Shown here piece after piece: positions 51,846 to 62,400 of a stretch of 64,000 bases of DNA (position 1 is its first letter; each line of letters starts with the position of its first letter). The position numbers and the translations under genes are program-made. A model generated the notes under the pieces. That model was not told where the DNA came from. It searched no databases and worked only from the letters and a program-made list of their open reading frames with translations. The stretch covers positions 1 to 64,000 of the forward strand of contig BLSF01000011.1 of the NCBI GenBank assembly GCA_012862575.1, in the 5' to 3' direction. This DNA is from Parietichytrium sp. I65-24A (lineage: Eukaryota; Sar; Bigyra; Thraustochytrida; Thraustochytriidae).

Positions 51846-53735
51846 TCTTCTCGTGGCAAGCAAGTAATCACCTCTGTCGTCTCAGATGAGCACAAACAGG
51901 ACAGAACAGAACACAGATTAGAGCAGGAAGTCGGCGCTCAAGCCAGCCTGCGGTCGAACAGGTTGTGGTGGTTTCCGGACTTGCCTGCCCAGAGTCGGAG
52001 ACGTTTGGGGTTTTGCCTTCTTCACTCACAGCTATCTACCTATCCGTCCAACTCTCGACAATGCGCCAGACTGTGAGCACTATGCTGTACTGCGTACTGA
52101 CTTCGAGTCTGACTTTCCACCGCGAGTACCGCGAGTGCGGGAACTAGTAGCTTTTCTGCGCTCAGAGGTCCACGCAGCGACCCAAGGATACTTACTGCCT
52201 GTGAGTGCGGAGCTGCTACTCAGTACTCCCCCATCCCATCGCTACCCTCGCTCCTGGCACCGCTTGAGACGCTCTTGAGCTTGAGTACTCGTGCACTAAC
52301 GCCCCGGAGAGGGCTGGTGCTAGCGCAGACGGTGAGAGGCGGAGTTACGAGTCGCCAGCGTACGTCGCTCGCTAGCTGCGAGATACAGTAGCGCTGCATG
52401 ACTGACCGAGCGAGACACAAAGAGAGGGAGTAGCGGTTCGCCATTGGGCATTGGAAAACACAACATCGAGATCAGAAAAGTCTCTAATGATGAGCGCCGC
52501 ACGACGTTGGAAAAGCTCGTTCCGCCAGTCATTTTGTCTTCATTCTTCATTCTTCATCTGACATGCGGACAATGCGAACATTATGAATCATCATGATGTG
52601 TGTGTGTGGAAAGGAACAGAATTCAGATGAGCACTGTCACTGCCGTGGTCATCCCTGTCAGTCTCTGCCGTGAAGAAAGTGAGACTGCTGTTAGCTTTGT
52701 CTGTTGTTTGCAATGCTCGTGGGGCAGTGGCAATGGCAATGTCTGTCTTTGTGACTTCTCGATTATCTATCTCCTTCTGAAATTGTTTGCAAGACTTGAG
52801 GACATTTTCTTTTTGCTCTTCTTCTTTCTCTCATAACTGTCTCGTCCGTCTTTTTCTATTCTTCCATTTCTTGACACTGTGAGAAAGAACATTTCTTTTC
52901 TTTACAAAATTCAACATTTTTTTTCTCTGTCTGTCGTCTCGCATCCTAGCAAAGAAATATCTTGGCGCTAGAACATGCATGTCTGTCGTTTGGGAAACAG
53001 CATCTCCTTAGATAATACTTAGTACATGGAACCCGCTCCTTAATTTTTTCGGTTCTGCTCCCTGTTTAGAACCGGCTGGGTGTAGCGGTCTAGTTGCGTG
53101 CTTCCGGAGCCACCGATGCGAGAATCGGGAATCTCACAGGAGTGGGAAGCAATTAAGGGGGAGATATTCAAATTCTCAAATTGCACGAGGGTTGAAATTT
53201 CAGTTCCGCTTGCAGTGGAAAAAACCTCGGTGGAAGCGAACGGCGCGAGCTCCAAGGCGGGCAGAGCGAGTCCTCAGTCATCGCTCTGTCGGAAGTCAAG
53301 GTTCAGAATCCAGAATCCAGAATTCAGAAGAAATTATAAGAAATTCCGGATTCACTAAACAGACCATCCCTGATCCTCGCCAGAGAATCAAGAGTCAAGA
53401 GAATCCAAGAGAATCCAAGAGAATCCAAGAGAATCCAAGAGAATCCAAGAGAATCCAAGAGAATCTAGCTAGCTACTAGCTAGTAACACCACCTCCGCTC
53501 TTATCTTTACCACTATAAACACAATAACAGCCTACACTCAATTATTTCAAAATTCAAATTTTCTTTCATTGCGAGTTGGCCAGGATGGCCAGGTCACGTT
53601 TGCTCTCTGAACGCTCTGAGGAGCAACACCCCACACCAACGTCCCCCACACCAACGCCCCCCACACCAACGACCCTATAGCAGCGCGCGCCCCCACAGGT
53701 CCCGCATTGATGCTCGCCAGGAGCACCGAGGCGGC
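51846..53735. other. 1.9 kb divergent promoter region
   Basis: This is the shared 5' flank of the aspartate kinase and RHL1-like genes. It contains an ATTCAGA cluster (53301-53330), a 12-bp tandem repeat (53398-53464), a GCTAGCTAGCTAC-like dyad (53466-53485), a 24-bp copy of 35300-35323 at 53540-53563, and CCCCACACCAACG units at 53630-53672. No gene. Confidence 0.6.
53398..53464. repeat. 12-bp tandem repeat (GAATCCAAGAGA)n
   Basis: Five to six almost perfect units, 270 bp upstream of the RHL1-like start. Confidence 0.95.
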
Positions 53736-54941
53736 ATGATCTCCCTGGCGCTGTCCTCTTCGGAGTCGTCCTCCTCCGACTCTCCGCGCCACTCTGCGCA
53801 CTCTGCGAAGACCACCTCCAAGAGCAAACCCAAACCCACAGCCAAAGCCACAGCCAAACCCAAAGCCAAAGCCAAACCCACAGCCACAGCCAAACCTAAG
53901 GCCAAAGCCACGACTACGACTACGACTACGAGCACGACAGCGAGCAAAGCGGCGACCAAGAAAGGCGCGGGGAAGCGCAAGCAGGGCGGCGCAGATGGCA
54001 CGGATGGTGGCCCGGCGAAGAAGAGGCAAAAGGCTGGCGGGGCGGTGCTGGCCGAGGAGGACAGAGCGGCCGCTGAGGCGCAGAAAAGCGCGGTGGAGCG
54101 CGGGTGCAGAATGGGCATGATGCTGCGGGATGGCGCGGGTGCAGATGGCGATGGCGGGGAACAAGTGCCGTTCCCGCAGGCGTGCGTCAAGTGCAGCAAC
54201 GCGGAGATCAAAGTGAAAAAGAGCGCCAAGGCCACCACCAACTACATGTTCGTGCTGCCGGGGCAGGTGTCACTGATGGCGGCGGGGTACGCTGGCACTG
54301 TGGACAGGCTGGGGTCGAACGCGCCTGTGCTCAATTTCGAGTTCCCAGAGCTCGGCAAGACGCTGCGTTGCCACGGGTCCGTGGTGAACCCTTGCAACAC
54401 GTACCTTCTCATGAATTTCAGCAATTCGGGCAAGCAGGTGAGCTGCGACGCCTCCTACGACGACATCGTCGTGTTCGACAGGTACGAGTGGGTCAACTCT
54501 GATGGGTCCAAAGCCTCTCAGCCTCCCCCGCAGCAGCTGCCCGAAGCAGGGAACGAATCGTCCAGCGTGGACTGGAGCGACCCCAAAGTCTTGGGGGCCT
54601 GCTACGCAGATCGAGCAGTGAAGCTGAGTGATGCTGGCGACCTCGACGCTGAGAGTCTCGCCGATCCAGTCGCGCCCTTGGAAGTTGCAGATACTCCGAG
54701 CTCCGAGTCGCTCAGTGGCGGAGCTCCTTCTCGTCCTTCCACTCCTCCGCGCAAAGAACCCGCCACGCCGATTGATAGACCGCGGCGCGCAAACTCTGCT
54801 CGCAAGTCGTACAAACTCAGCTCTGAGGAAGACGAAGCAGATGGAGGGGAAGACGGTGGAAATAAAAATCACGATCAAGAAGACTCTGCGTCGGCCGAGG
54901 AGCTGGACGATAGCGATGACAACTATGAAGGCGATGACTAG
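53736..54941 (+). CDS. RHL1: RHL1-like DNA topoisomerase VI accessory protein
   Basis: The frame encodes 401 residues. The Lys/Ala/Thr/Pro-rich N-terminus (about 20-100) is built from AKPKAKA-type repeats and ends in a basic AKKRQKAGG stretch, fit for DNA or nuclear binding. The core at about 165-252 matches plant ROOT HAIRLESS 1: TTNYMFVLPGQVSLMAAGYA, then NAPVLNFEFPELGKTL, then HGSVVNPCNTYLLMNF and VSCDASYDDIVVFDRYEWV. The C-terminus is acidic with Ser/Pro motifs (SRPSTPPRKEPATPIDRP; possible CDK sites). In plants RHL1 is needed with SPO11-3/TOP6B for topoisomerase VI action during endoreduplication. Here it implies that topoisomerase VI subunits may be encoded elsewhere in the genome. Confidence 0.82.
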   Translation: MISLALSSSESSSSDSPRHSAHSAKTTSKSKPKPTAKATAKPKAKAKPTATAKPKAKATTTTTTTSTTASKAATKKGAGKRKQGGADGTDGGPAKKRQKAGGAVLAEEDRAAAEAQKSAVERGCRMGMMLRDGAGADGDGGEQVPFPQACVKCSNAEIKVKKSAKATTNYMFVLPGQVSLMAAGYAGTVDRLGSNAPVLNFEFPELGKTLRCHGSVVNPCNTYLLMNFSNSGKQVSCDASYDDIVVFDRYEWVNSDGSKASQPPPQQLPEAGNESSSVDWSDPKVLGACYADRAVKLSDAGDLDAESLADPVAPLEVADTPSSESLSGGAPSRPSTPPRKEPATPIDRPRRANSARKSYKLSSEEDEADGGEDGGNKNHDQEDSASAEELDDSDDNYEGDD

Positions 54942-55209
54942 ACACATCCTCTCCAGCACGCGGTGAAGCTATTAGTTCTTTCTCAATCTTTCTTGGCCCG
55001 TGGGGGAAGAGAATCAGGAGAGAGATTTGGTGTTTTCTTTTCATTGCCACAGTCAATAGACTAAACAAAATTTTTAAATGTAGATTTTTCGCGAAACGCA
55101 GTGTAGTGGATCGTGTGTAATTTTTAATTAATTTTTTTTTACATAAGAGTGAAAGAGGAAAAACTCCGTTTTCCTCAGGCCTGGTTTCTCTACAAAGAGA
55201 AACAGCAGG

Positions 55210-58200
55210 TCAATTTCGAAACTCCTCTGGCTGCAAACCGACATCGCGCAAGAGCGGCTCCAGCTTTTCGACCACTTTTGCTCGAATCACCGGTTTCTGC
55301 GCCATATGCTCACGAATGTACTCGTTCAATTGTTGCTCACGCCGGGCCTGTTGTGCCCTGGTGAAGTATTCGATTGGCGCAAACAAGTTCCCCCCAACCA
55401 AATTATAAGGACACATTCGAACGTGCCGGTGCGCGTCTGCGCCGCAATCCTCCAGACAGTACCCGCAAAACTTGCTTGCGCAGACGGAGCACTCAAGGGC
55501 AAAACACCCAGTAAAGTCCAAAAATGCATGGCCGTTCGGGCACTTGAGTGTTAAAATGTCCTCAGTGATTCTCTTTGCATGCTCGGCAATGATTGGACCA
55601 TTCTCAGAGGTTGCCATCTCCTCCAGCAACTCGTGTTTCCTTTGCTCAAACTCTGCTTGCAGTCGCCTCGTTAATTCCGCCTCTTTCACGTCATTTAGGG
55701 TCGCTAAAAATCGTTCAAAAGTCTCTCTCGGAACGTGTCTCGCAATTTCATGTGTAGTGAGCGTCTGGCTGCATTCCGGCCTGTAGCATGGGGCGCCGGT
55801 CTTTCCCACAAGCTCGGAGCCACTAGATGTGCAAATGCTCTCCAGACGCCTGGCCAAGTCGTCGTCGCATATGAAGTGATTGTTCTGACAACGCAGCCCA
55901 CGATGCTCCGGAACTTGCTCCATGCAAATCGGGCACGGGACGGACTGCGATACGATCCGGTGGCCTCCTTGTGTTGGAAGGCTCTCCTGAACAGCTGAGA
56001 AGTATGGGAGCGCCATGGCCTCGAAGGCATTCAGTCGTTTCTCTTCGTCTGTCGTCAGCAACTTATCGGCTAAATAATGAGCCTCAGTATCAGGTCCATG
56101 TTCTCCTTCCAGCGCTCGAATCATACCCTGCGCCAGAACCCCCACGGCGTACATGTCGCTTCGGGAAGTGAATTTTGCATCTGAGAGTTTACCCTGCTTA
56201 AGCTCTGGCGCTAGATATTTACTCTCGTCCACCTGCTCAGCATACTGCCGCCACCCATCCAGCGTCAGTGTCCCGTCAATGTAAACATTCTCATGGCTAC
56301 TCGGTGCTCCTTGACGGATCAAAATGGAGTCTTGACTCAAATTCGAATGGACATGCCCCTCACTGTGGAGATACGCAATGCCATCTAGGATTTGGGCGAG
56401 GACTCGCTTCACCCTAGTGGGTGCATCCTCCTTTCGTTTCACGCTAGCGAGCCAAGCTTTCAACGGGACGCCAGAGGGATTGTGATGCGCTACGACTGTC
56501 ATCGAGTCCTCTTTGAAAACGCCGCATACACGCACTAGATTTTTGTGATTCAATTTCGCCACCATGGCTGCTCGTGCGAACAGGATGTGGCGCAGCTCGG
56601 GAGTCGGAGTATCAAATGCCTTCAGAATCCAGTCCTGGTCGTCCTGGTCGCGAACGTACCAAACTCTCCTTCGACCACCCGCTTGAGTCAGGGCCGGCTG
56701 AATTGCGCCTTTCACAAAATTAAACAAGTGCGCCCCATTCCAGCAGATCCCAGCCTCGATGGCCGTCAGATCGCCTCCAGTGTCTTTGACACTCGTGAGG
56801 GCCTTCCATTCTGAGTCGAGGTCCGGGTTGCGAATTACTTCTGGCCTGGAGCGCTGGGAGTCCCGCATGAGTTTTTGCCGCTCAATGGCGAGCTTCTTCC
56901 AAAGGCACTTCCGAGAAGAGAGTTCCTCCAGCATTTGTATTTCTATTCTAGAGCGTAACTTGGTATCCGTGTCCTTGGCCCCCTCTTCTAGATTCTTGCA
57001 CTTCGCAAGACGAACCTGAATACTGTCTGATTCCCTCAGCAGCTCGCGCAATTTTGAGCAGTCGTAACCTCCAGCAGCGCTTTTTAGTTCTTCCAGTATC
57101 GGGCCGAGGCTTCTCGAGTAAGCTATCAACTCTTGCATTCTCTCTCTGGTGTCGGAGTATATCGCCAGCATAGTTTCCAGAGCGCTCAGAATCTCCGGTC
57201 CGCGAAATTCGTTATCCTCGTTCCACCGCGCCAGGATGTTGATGAGGTTAGGGATCGCTTTGGAGCGGCGTATTTCGTTTGCGCGCCGCTGTCCGTTCGG
57301 CCCACACAACGAGCGTGTTTGCGAGAGGAGTGCGCTGACGTGAAAGTAGTTCTCCTCGATACGCGACAGGCCCAAATCCAGCCTGTTAGGGTTCTCAATC
57401 TCTTTCTGCTGAAATGATTTGATCCGAGAAATTAACCTGTCTCGCGCCAGGTCCCGCCTCTGCAATGCGGCGTTGGACGCAGCCGTCTTGAGTCGCATGA
57501 TCTGTGCTTTGGCAGTAGCATAGTCCCTTTGGCAGTCATGGATTGACATCCTGAGCTCCGCGAGGCGTTCGAGGTACGCTTTGTCCGTGCTATACTGTTG
57601 GTGCAAGTGTGGCGGCACGCTGTCGCAATTGGTTCCTCCGCGGGGATGTAGGAGTTGTGCGACACGGGTGATTATACCAAGAGGGCTGTCCTGCGCTTGG
57701 TTCCACTTGAGAATATCACTCAAGTACGCTTGGCGGAGGTAAGCCGCGGCAGCTCGTCGATACAAGTCCAGGTCGGTCTGGCAGTCATGATCCACGAGTC
57801 CTGCTTCGATTACCAAACCGTGCAGCCGTTCCTTAGTCCCTAGAATGGAGATTGGCCCAAAGAATGGTATTACGGACTCGTTGTGAGGTCCAGCAAGTGC
57901 GCAGCTCTGCTCGTTGTCCCAGAGTGAGAGCCGCGGTTCCAAGCACGCTGCGCATCGATTGAGCGGCTGGGGGTTGTCCAGGTAGCAGCACGGACAGTTC
58001 CAGATCACCGCATCGTCCCACTTACTCCAAGACTCAGCGAATGCTATGTCCTGCGCCGTGCGAGACTGTCTTTGGCGGGGCACAGGGTCACCGGCATTTT
58101 GCCTGGCATTCACGGAGGCCCTAGCATTGCTTCGCCATACCAAGGCCACCACGAGGCCAACCGCGAAACCTGCGACCGAGTAAGAGTCGAACAAGTCGTC

Positions 58201-58218
58201 CCACAGCACAACACTCAT
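55210..58218 (-). CDS. Membrane-anchored zinc-finger - pseudokinase - RING/IBR-like protein
   Basis: The first ATG is at 58218 (MSVVLWDDLF), giving 1002 residues. A hydrophobic segment (about 14-29, SVAGFAVGLVVALVW) could anchor the N-terminus. A RanBP2-type zinc finger follows at about 73-95 (WNCPCCYLDNPQPLNRCAAC), then long helical and coiled-coil regions (about 210-460). A protein-kinase fold spans about 515-740: the VAIK-like lysine is present (WILKAF), but the catalytic HRD reads HSN (HVHSNLSQDSILI) and DFG is replaced (TLTLDGW), so it is a pseudokinase. The APE motif is kept. A RING-like finger (CPICMEQVPEHRGLRC) and a second cysteine-rich module (CFALECSVCASKFCGYCLED, then HRHVRMC) follow, as in RBR ubiquitin ligases. 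A ubiquitin ligase steered by a pseudokinase is the likely role (inference). It is convergent with the RHL1-like gene. Confidence 0.85.
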   Translation of the reverse strand: MSVVLWDDLFDSYSVAGFAVGLVVALVWRSNARASVNARQNAGDPVPRQRQSRTAQDIAFAESWSKWDDAVIWNCPCCYLDNPQPLNRCAACLEPRLSLWDNEQSCALAGPHNESVIPFFGPISILGTKERLHGLVIEAGLVDHDCQTDLDLYRRAAAAYLRQAYLSDILKWNQAQDSPLGIITRVAQLLHPRGGTNCDSVPPHLHQQYSTDKAYLERLAELRMSIHDCQRDYATAKAQIMRLKTAASNAALQRRDLARDRLISRIKSFQQKEIENPNRLDLGLSRIEENYFHVSALLSQTRSLCGPNGQRRANEIRRSKAIPNLINILARWNEDNEFRGPEILSALETMLAIYSDTRERMQELIAYSRSLGPILEELKSAAGGYDCSKLRELLRESDSIQVRLAKCKNLEEGAKDTDTKLRSRIEIQMLEELSSRKCLWKKLAIERQKLMRDSQRSRPEVIRNPDLDSEWKALTSVKDTGGDLTAIEAGICWNGAHLFNFVKGAIQPALTQAGGRRRVWYVRDQDDQDWILKAFDTPTPELRHILFARAAMVAKLNHKNLVRVCGVFKEDSMTVVAHHNPSGVPLKAWLASVKRKEDAPTRVKRVLAQILDGIAYLHSEGHVHSNLSQDSILIRQGAPSSHENVYIDGTLTLDGWRQYAEQVDESKYLAPELKQGKLSDAKFTSRSDMYAVGVLAQGMIRALEGEHGPDTEAHYLADKLLTTDEEKRLNAFEAMALPYFSAVQESLPTQGGHRIVSQSVPCPICMEQVPEHRGLRCQNNHFICDDDLARRLESICTSSGSELVGKTGAPCYRPECSQTLTTHEIARHVPRETFERFLATLNDVKEAELTRRLQAEFEQRKHELLEEMATSENGPIIAEHAKRITEDILTLKCPNGHAFLDFTGCFALECSVCASKFCGYCLEDCGADAHRHVRMCPYNLVGGNLFAPIEYFTRAQQARREQQLNEYIREHMAQKPVIRAKVVEKLEPLLRDVGLQPEEFRN

Positions 58219-58906
58219 GGTCAAGGCCTTGCCACCTCGATCGCTAGCGCTCTCCCGCAGTGCCCGCAGTTCCAGCAGCGCCTACAGTGCCTGCGTGCGC
58301 ATGCACAGTGGGCGACCGTGGGTGGCCGGGATAACCTTGCGTACGTGCGTACGTAAACGTGCACTAGGGTACGTACGTACGTACTCACAGTCAGTTGCTT
58401 GCAACATGCGGGTGTACTCGGGCGACGTTTCTGAGTATCTAAACCTGACGCAAAATTCTTAAAAGTGCATACGTAAACCTACTGGGTGTGAGTAACCAAA
58501 TTCGAGAATGGGATTGAGAATTGAGGTTTGACGTGTTTGACATGGTTTGACATGGTTTGCAATGTTTGACGGGTCCGAGAGATTGAGACATGAAAGTTGG
58601 CAAGGATCGAGGTCTGACAAGCCTGAGCACGCAGCACGGGAGGGACGGCAAGAGAATCAGTCAGTCAGTCAGTCAGTCAAACAAACAAACTATGGGCAGA
58701 TCGAGCATGGCCTAAAACTAACTTGAAACTGAAGGCATCGGAAGGATGCCCGCGGGTTGCTAGCGCGGCACTCTCGACTTCTCCTGTGCGAGGCATATCT
58801 CGCAACAAGAGCATGAGGCCCAGAAAAGAACTTGGTGAGCAAAGAATAAAATAAATAGTTCATAGTTAAGAATTAGGGGACATGAAAGGCACTCCCCACG
58901 TGCCAG
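58219..58906. other. 5' flank with GTAC and CAGT microsatellites
   Basis: CGTACGTGCGTACGTAAACG and (GTAC)n occupy about 58337-58384, TTTGACATGG direct repeats lie at about 58537-58556, and (CAGT)n passing into (CAAA)n at 58658-58690. No gene. Confidence 0.7.
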
Positions 58907-59107
58907 TTATGTGCAGGGCGGCGATGCGCCAGCCAGAAAGAGCTCGTCACCAATTTCGATTGCGCGCATCAAGTGAGGAGCAGTAAAATATTTTGAGCTG
59001 GGTCTATACAGTGGCAACCCATCGCGCCGATAGAAGAGAGGGCAAAACAACCTGATGTGGACGAAGTACCAAACCTCGTCTGCAGGTGTTGCAAAGCAGC
59101 GACTCTT
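58907..59107 (-). CDS. Possible exon or small ORF (uncertain)
   Basis: A protein-like frame reads DEVWYFVHIRLFCPLFYRRD, then LPLYRPSSKYFTAPHLMRAI, and ends at a stop near 58907. It is preceded by a good acceptor (TTTTATTGATTCAG, ending at 59108). It could be the last exon of the small gene just upstream on the same strand, but I found no donor of the right phase that I trust. Confidence 0.3.
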   Translation of the reverse strand, partial: KSRCFATPADEVWYFVHIRLFCPLFYRRDGLPLYRPSSKYFTAPHLMRAIEIGDELFLAGASPPCT

Positions 59108-59169
59108 CTGAATCAATAAAATCAATTTTCACGCGCCAGTGCATTGAAAGGCGTCCGAAGTTGAGCGAC

Positions 59170-59433
59170 TTAGCAGCAGCACTCCACAGGGAGTATGTCA
59201 AATTGAGAAGCCGGGTCCTCCTCCTGCGGCCGCTCCTCGAAGCTGGCTTTTTTAGTCTGCTTTTTGGTCTGTCTGGAATCCTCCGAGCTGTTGAAAAAGG
59301 AGAGCACCTTGCCCATCATCTCCAAGAAGCACTTGGACTCCCGAAGCGGCGAAACGCGCTGCCCCTTGAGCGGCTGGTACATAGCCTCGTCTTCCCAGAC
59401 TTTGTCTTCGTATATCACCGGCAGCGCCTCCAT
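59170..59433 (-). CDS. Small acidic/basic protein or first exon (hypothetical)
   Basis: 87 residues from an ATG at 59433: MEALPVIYEDKVWEDEAMYQ, a helical ESKCFLEMMGKVLSFFNSSE, then a basic KKQTKKASFEE stretch and a C-terminal CCC. The frame is open upstream, but through repetitive, degenerate sequence (GCGAGCGACTG-type repeats), so this ATG is preferred. The terminal cysteines could be lipid-modified, or the reading may continue by splicing into the ORF at 58907-59107. Family unknown. Confidence 0.4.
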   Translation of the reverse strand: MEALPVIYEDKVWEDEAMYQPLKGQRVSPLRESKCFLEMMGKVLSFFNSSEDSRQTKKQTKKASFEERPQEEDPASQFDILPVECCC

Positions 59434-62400
59434 TGTGTCCCCCTCTTGGCCGAGCGTGCGAGCGACTGGGCGCCGAAGCAATTGGGCGTCAAAACGACAG
59501 AGCGTGTGAGCGTGCGAGCGACTGAGCGACTTGGTGCCGAAGTGATACGTGGAGCGATCTTCTTTGCGTTGTGGTGTTTCACGACTGCTTGTGTGGAGTT
59601 CGGAACTTGGGATTTCTCTTTGCCAATGCGAAATGCGGAATGCCAATTGCCAAATGCCAAAGAGAAGAAAGAAGGCGTCCGCAAATGCCAACAAACTCCT
59701 AGTGGTCCTCACGTGTTAATACAGGCACGCTCGATCGATCACTCACACGTGGGCCGAAAACGAATCAGCGAAGAGAGCGTAGCACAGCAGCTAAAGAGAG
59801 ACGAGAGACGAGAGACAAGAGACATGGCAGGGAGAGAGGATGAAGAGGATGAAGAGGATGGGTGAACAGGTGAAATGGCAGAAGACTAGTTAGCTACAAG
59901 GCTGAGGGGAGAGGAAGAAAAGTGCTGAACGTGCTGAACGTCTCGGACTGACATCTTCAATCGTTCTGAGCTTGCAGAAAGCGGTGCTTCCAGTGCGTGT
60001 AGCTAACAGAAAGTAAGTCAGTCGTCTCAAGTTTTACAGAGGGCGAAGGGAGCGATGTGAGAACGAAGCTTGTGAGGGGGGAAAGTGAGCCATAGTTAGT
60101 CACACGCAGGTGGCTAGTCCAGAGGAGTAAGAAGCGCCTCATGTGGCCTGAAGATGCCTGAAGCTCGCCTCCTCCAGAACTCTTGTTTCTACTGTCTTTG
60201 TACCCAAAACAGCTACTCAGCACCGGTAAACTAGAAGCGCGATTGTCCCTTTAAAAGAAGGAATTTCGGTACGCTTCGCTAGTACCTAGTACCGGAATTC
60301 GAATGGAGAGGGACAGGGAGTTCTATGCTGCCCAGAAGATGATTAGCAGTCACTCTATGCATGAGGATAGGGAATTGGAGGATCAACTTGCTGATAGAAC
60401 TCAGTTAGTTGAAAGGCAGACCTGTTGTTGGCGTCTTCCAAATTCCAAATTTATCCCAAATCAAAGGCTTAGTGAAGGAATTGAGAATATTTTGCTTGAA
60501 AAAGTGAAAACGGGAGCTGAAATCACCACAGTTGAAAACAGTTCACTTATTTGTTCTCGAAATGTGTAACTCGCGATTACTAGTTCCAACGTTCTTGCAT
60601 TGCTGCGTTCTTGTTTCGTAAATTCACTGTCAACAATTTTTTCATTCATGGTTCAAATCCGAGCTGACAAACGCGCCGTAACGATCCTGTTACTGTAACC
60701 TCTAATACTTGTTTTCTCCCTCGCTGCTCGGTGACAATCAGCCAATAACACGATTGCACCTACATACACTCTTATACCCCCGCCCATCGTTCTTTAACTT
60801 CAAAGTGCACTGACTGCATACTCAGTCAGTAGTATCTGCACAGAGTACCTCCATAGTAGCTACCAGCGACTGAGTCGCCGACTGCCCGTCTCTCAGTGTC
60901 ACCTCATTTCGGATCCAGTCTATGAGCTTGCCTAGCTCAGAGTACGATACTTTTCGAGCGGCCCCATCTCTCCAGGTTACGCTCGCAATTGGAGGGAGCT
61001 ATAGGAAAAGGATCGGATCAACTTTACGGTGTTGCCAGTAAGTCTTCTCGGCGAAATTACTAACACGACTAGTTCACTTTTGGTTTGTTCGCGATCAAGG
61101 GAGAATTGTGGCTCGCGTTCCTCGCGTGCCTTGCGTGGCTTAGCTTAGGAGCGTCGGTTGTGAGAGCGCAAGACTCTTAGCCCGAGATCACTTCGCGGAG
61201 AAAAGATTTGAAAAACAGGCGAACGTGACCAAAACTCGACCAAAATATTTCAGCCTGTTGCCGCTCTTGGCAGTCTTGGCACAGGGTCATGACGCGTTTT
61301 AAAGGCTCGAGTTACTACAGACTCGTGTCACCCGCATTGCTCACACCAGACATCATCAGACTGCCCGTCAGTCTGGTTGCACTGGCAATAGATTTGTCCA
61401 AGGTGGTGTGAGAAAGTCGTTGTTAACAGTGCTGAAATCTGCCACTGTTGTACATTTGCATAGTTCTAAACCTATGGGAAATCTGTCGCACGCCGAAATA
61501 ATTTCAAGTTAGTGTCTACATCTATACGTGGCGTAACGTAGGTGTGAGTCAGCAGATAATTGAGGTATGTCCAGGTCGGGAGTCAGTGGTCGCTTCTATG
61601 CTCGAGTATCCTTCCTTCCTATTTCCACACTGCCCTAGCTAGGATCAGTTTAGGAGGAATGTTCGTGGCATTGCACATGTGGGCCGTTGGCCGAGTGCAT
61701 TCACGGTGAAATTGTTCGGGGCTCCATATTGGTTGGCCTATCGAAGGGGCACACAAATTATTGTCTCTCACTGACCGGGATTTCCTAAAACAGCGGCATC
61801 AGACTTCTAACATTGATGGCATGTATACTACTCAGATAGTACTCTTTAGAACATTTCTTGGAAGGGTGTTGCGGATTATTAAACCTCTCGGATGGAGAAA
61901 TTCAAAGCGTTTTATCCGGCATTTGCCCTAGTATCCTTGGATACCCGTTCTGCAGAAAACGTGAAGCTTGCACCCTCCTTAGAAAGTCTTGTGGCTTTCC
62001 ACACATCATCACACGCGTGAATATATGTCACTCGATTACAGAGAACTACTACTGGAGGGACGGAGGATGCGCTGTGTAAAAACAAAGGTGGTTCACTGAA
62101 CTTGAACGCGGTGATCTTCCGGTAGTACAGTCAATTGGAATAAAAAAGAGCCCCCCTGCCCCCCCCACGTTTTCTTGAATCAAGGAGCTGAGAGCGCTAC
62201 TTTCATATAGATTGCGTTCCTCATTTCGATCGACACTCTTGATTTATAATATCCCATGAACGGGGAGAGATGTCTGTCGTGAAATTCCAGAACTCAGAAG
62301 GGCTATGTACAAAATGACAAAGCACTAAGCTATTACTAATAGAGCTCAAACGTCATCCTAATGGCGCTTTTGTTATGCTAGCTACTAGTTGGTATGATAT

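Noticed and set aside
55210-58218. Calling the kinase-like region an active Ser/Thr kinase
   Set aside because: HRD reads HSN and no DFG is present, although the lysine and APE remain.
58907-59433. Confident two-exon gene model joining the two small minus-strand frames
   Set aside because: The acceptor is good, but no donor of matching phase with a GTRAGT-like sequence was found, so they are listed separately with low confidence.
60650-60660. GGTTCAAATCC, a perfect tRNA B box
   Set aside because: No A box or acceptor-stem pairing within 100 bp upstream.
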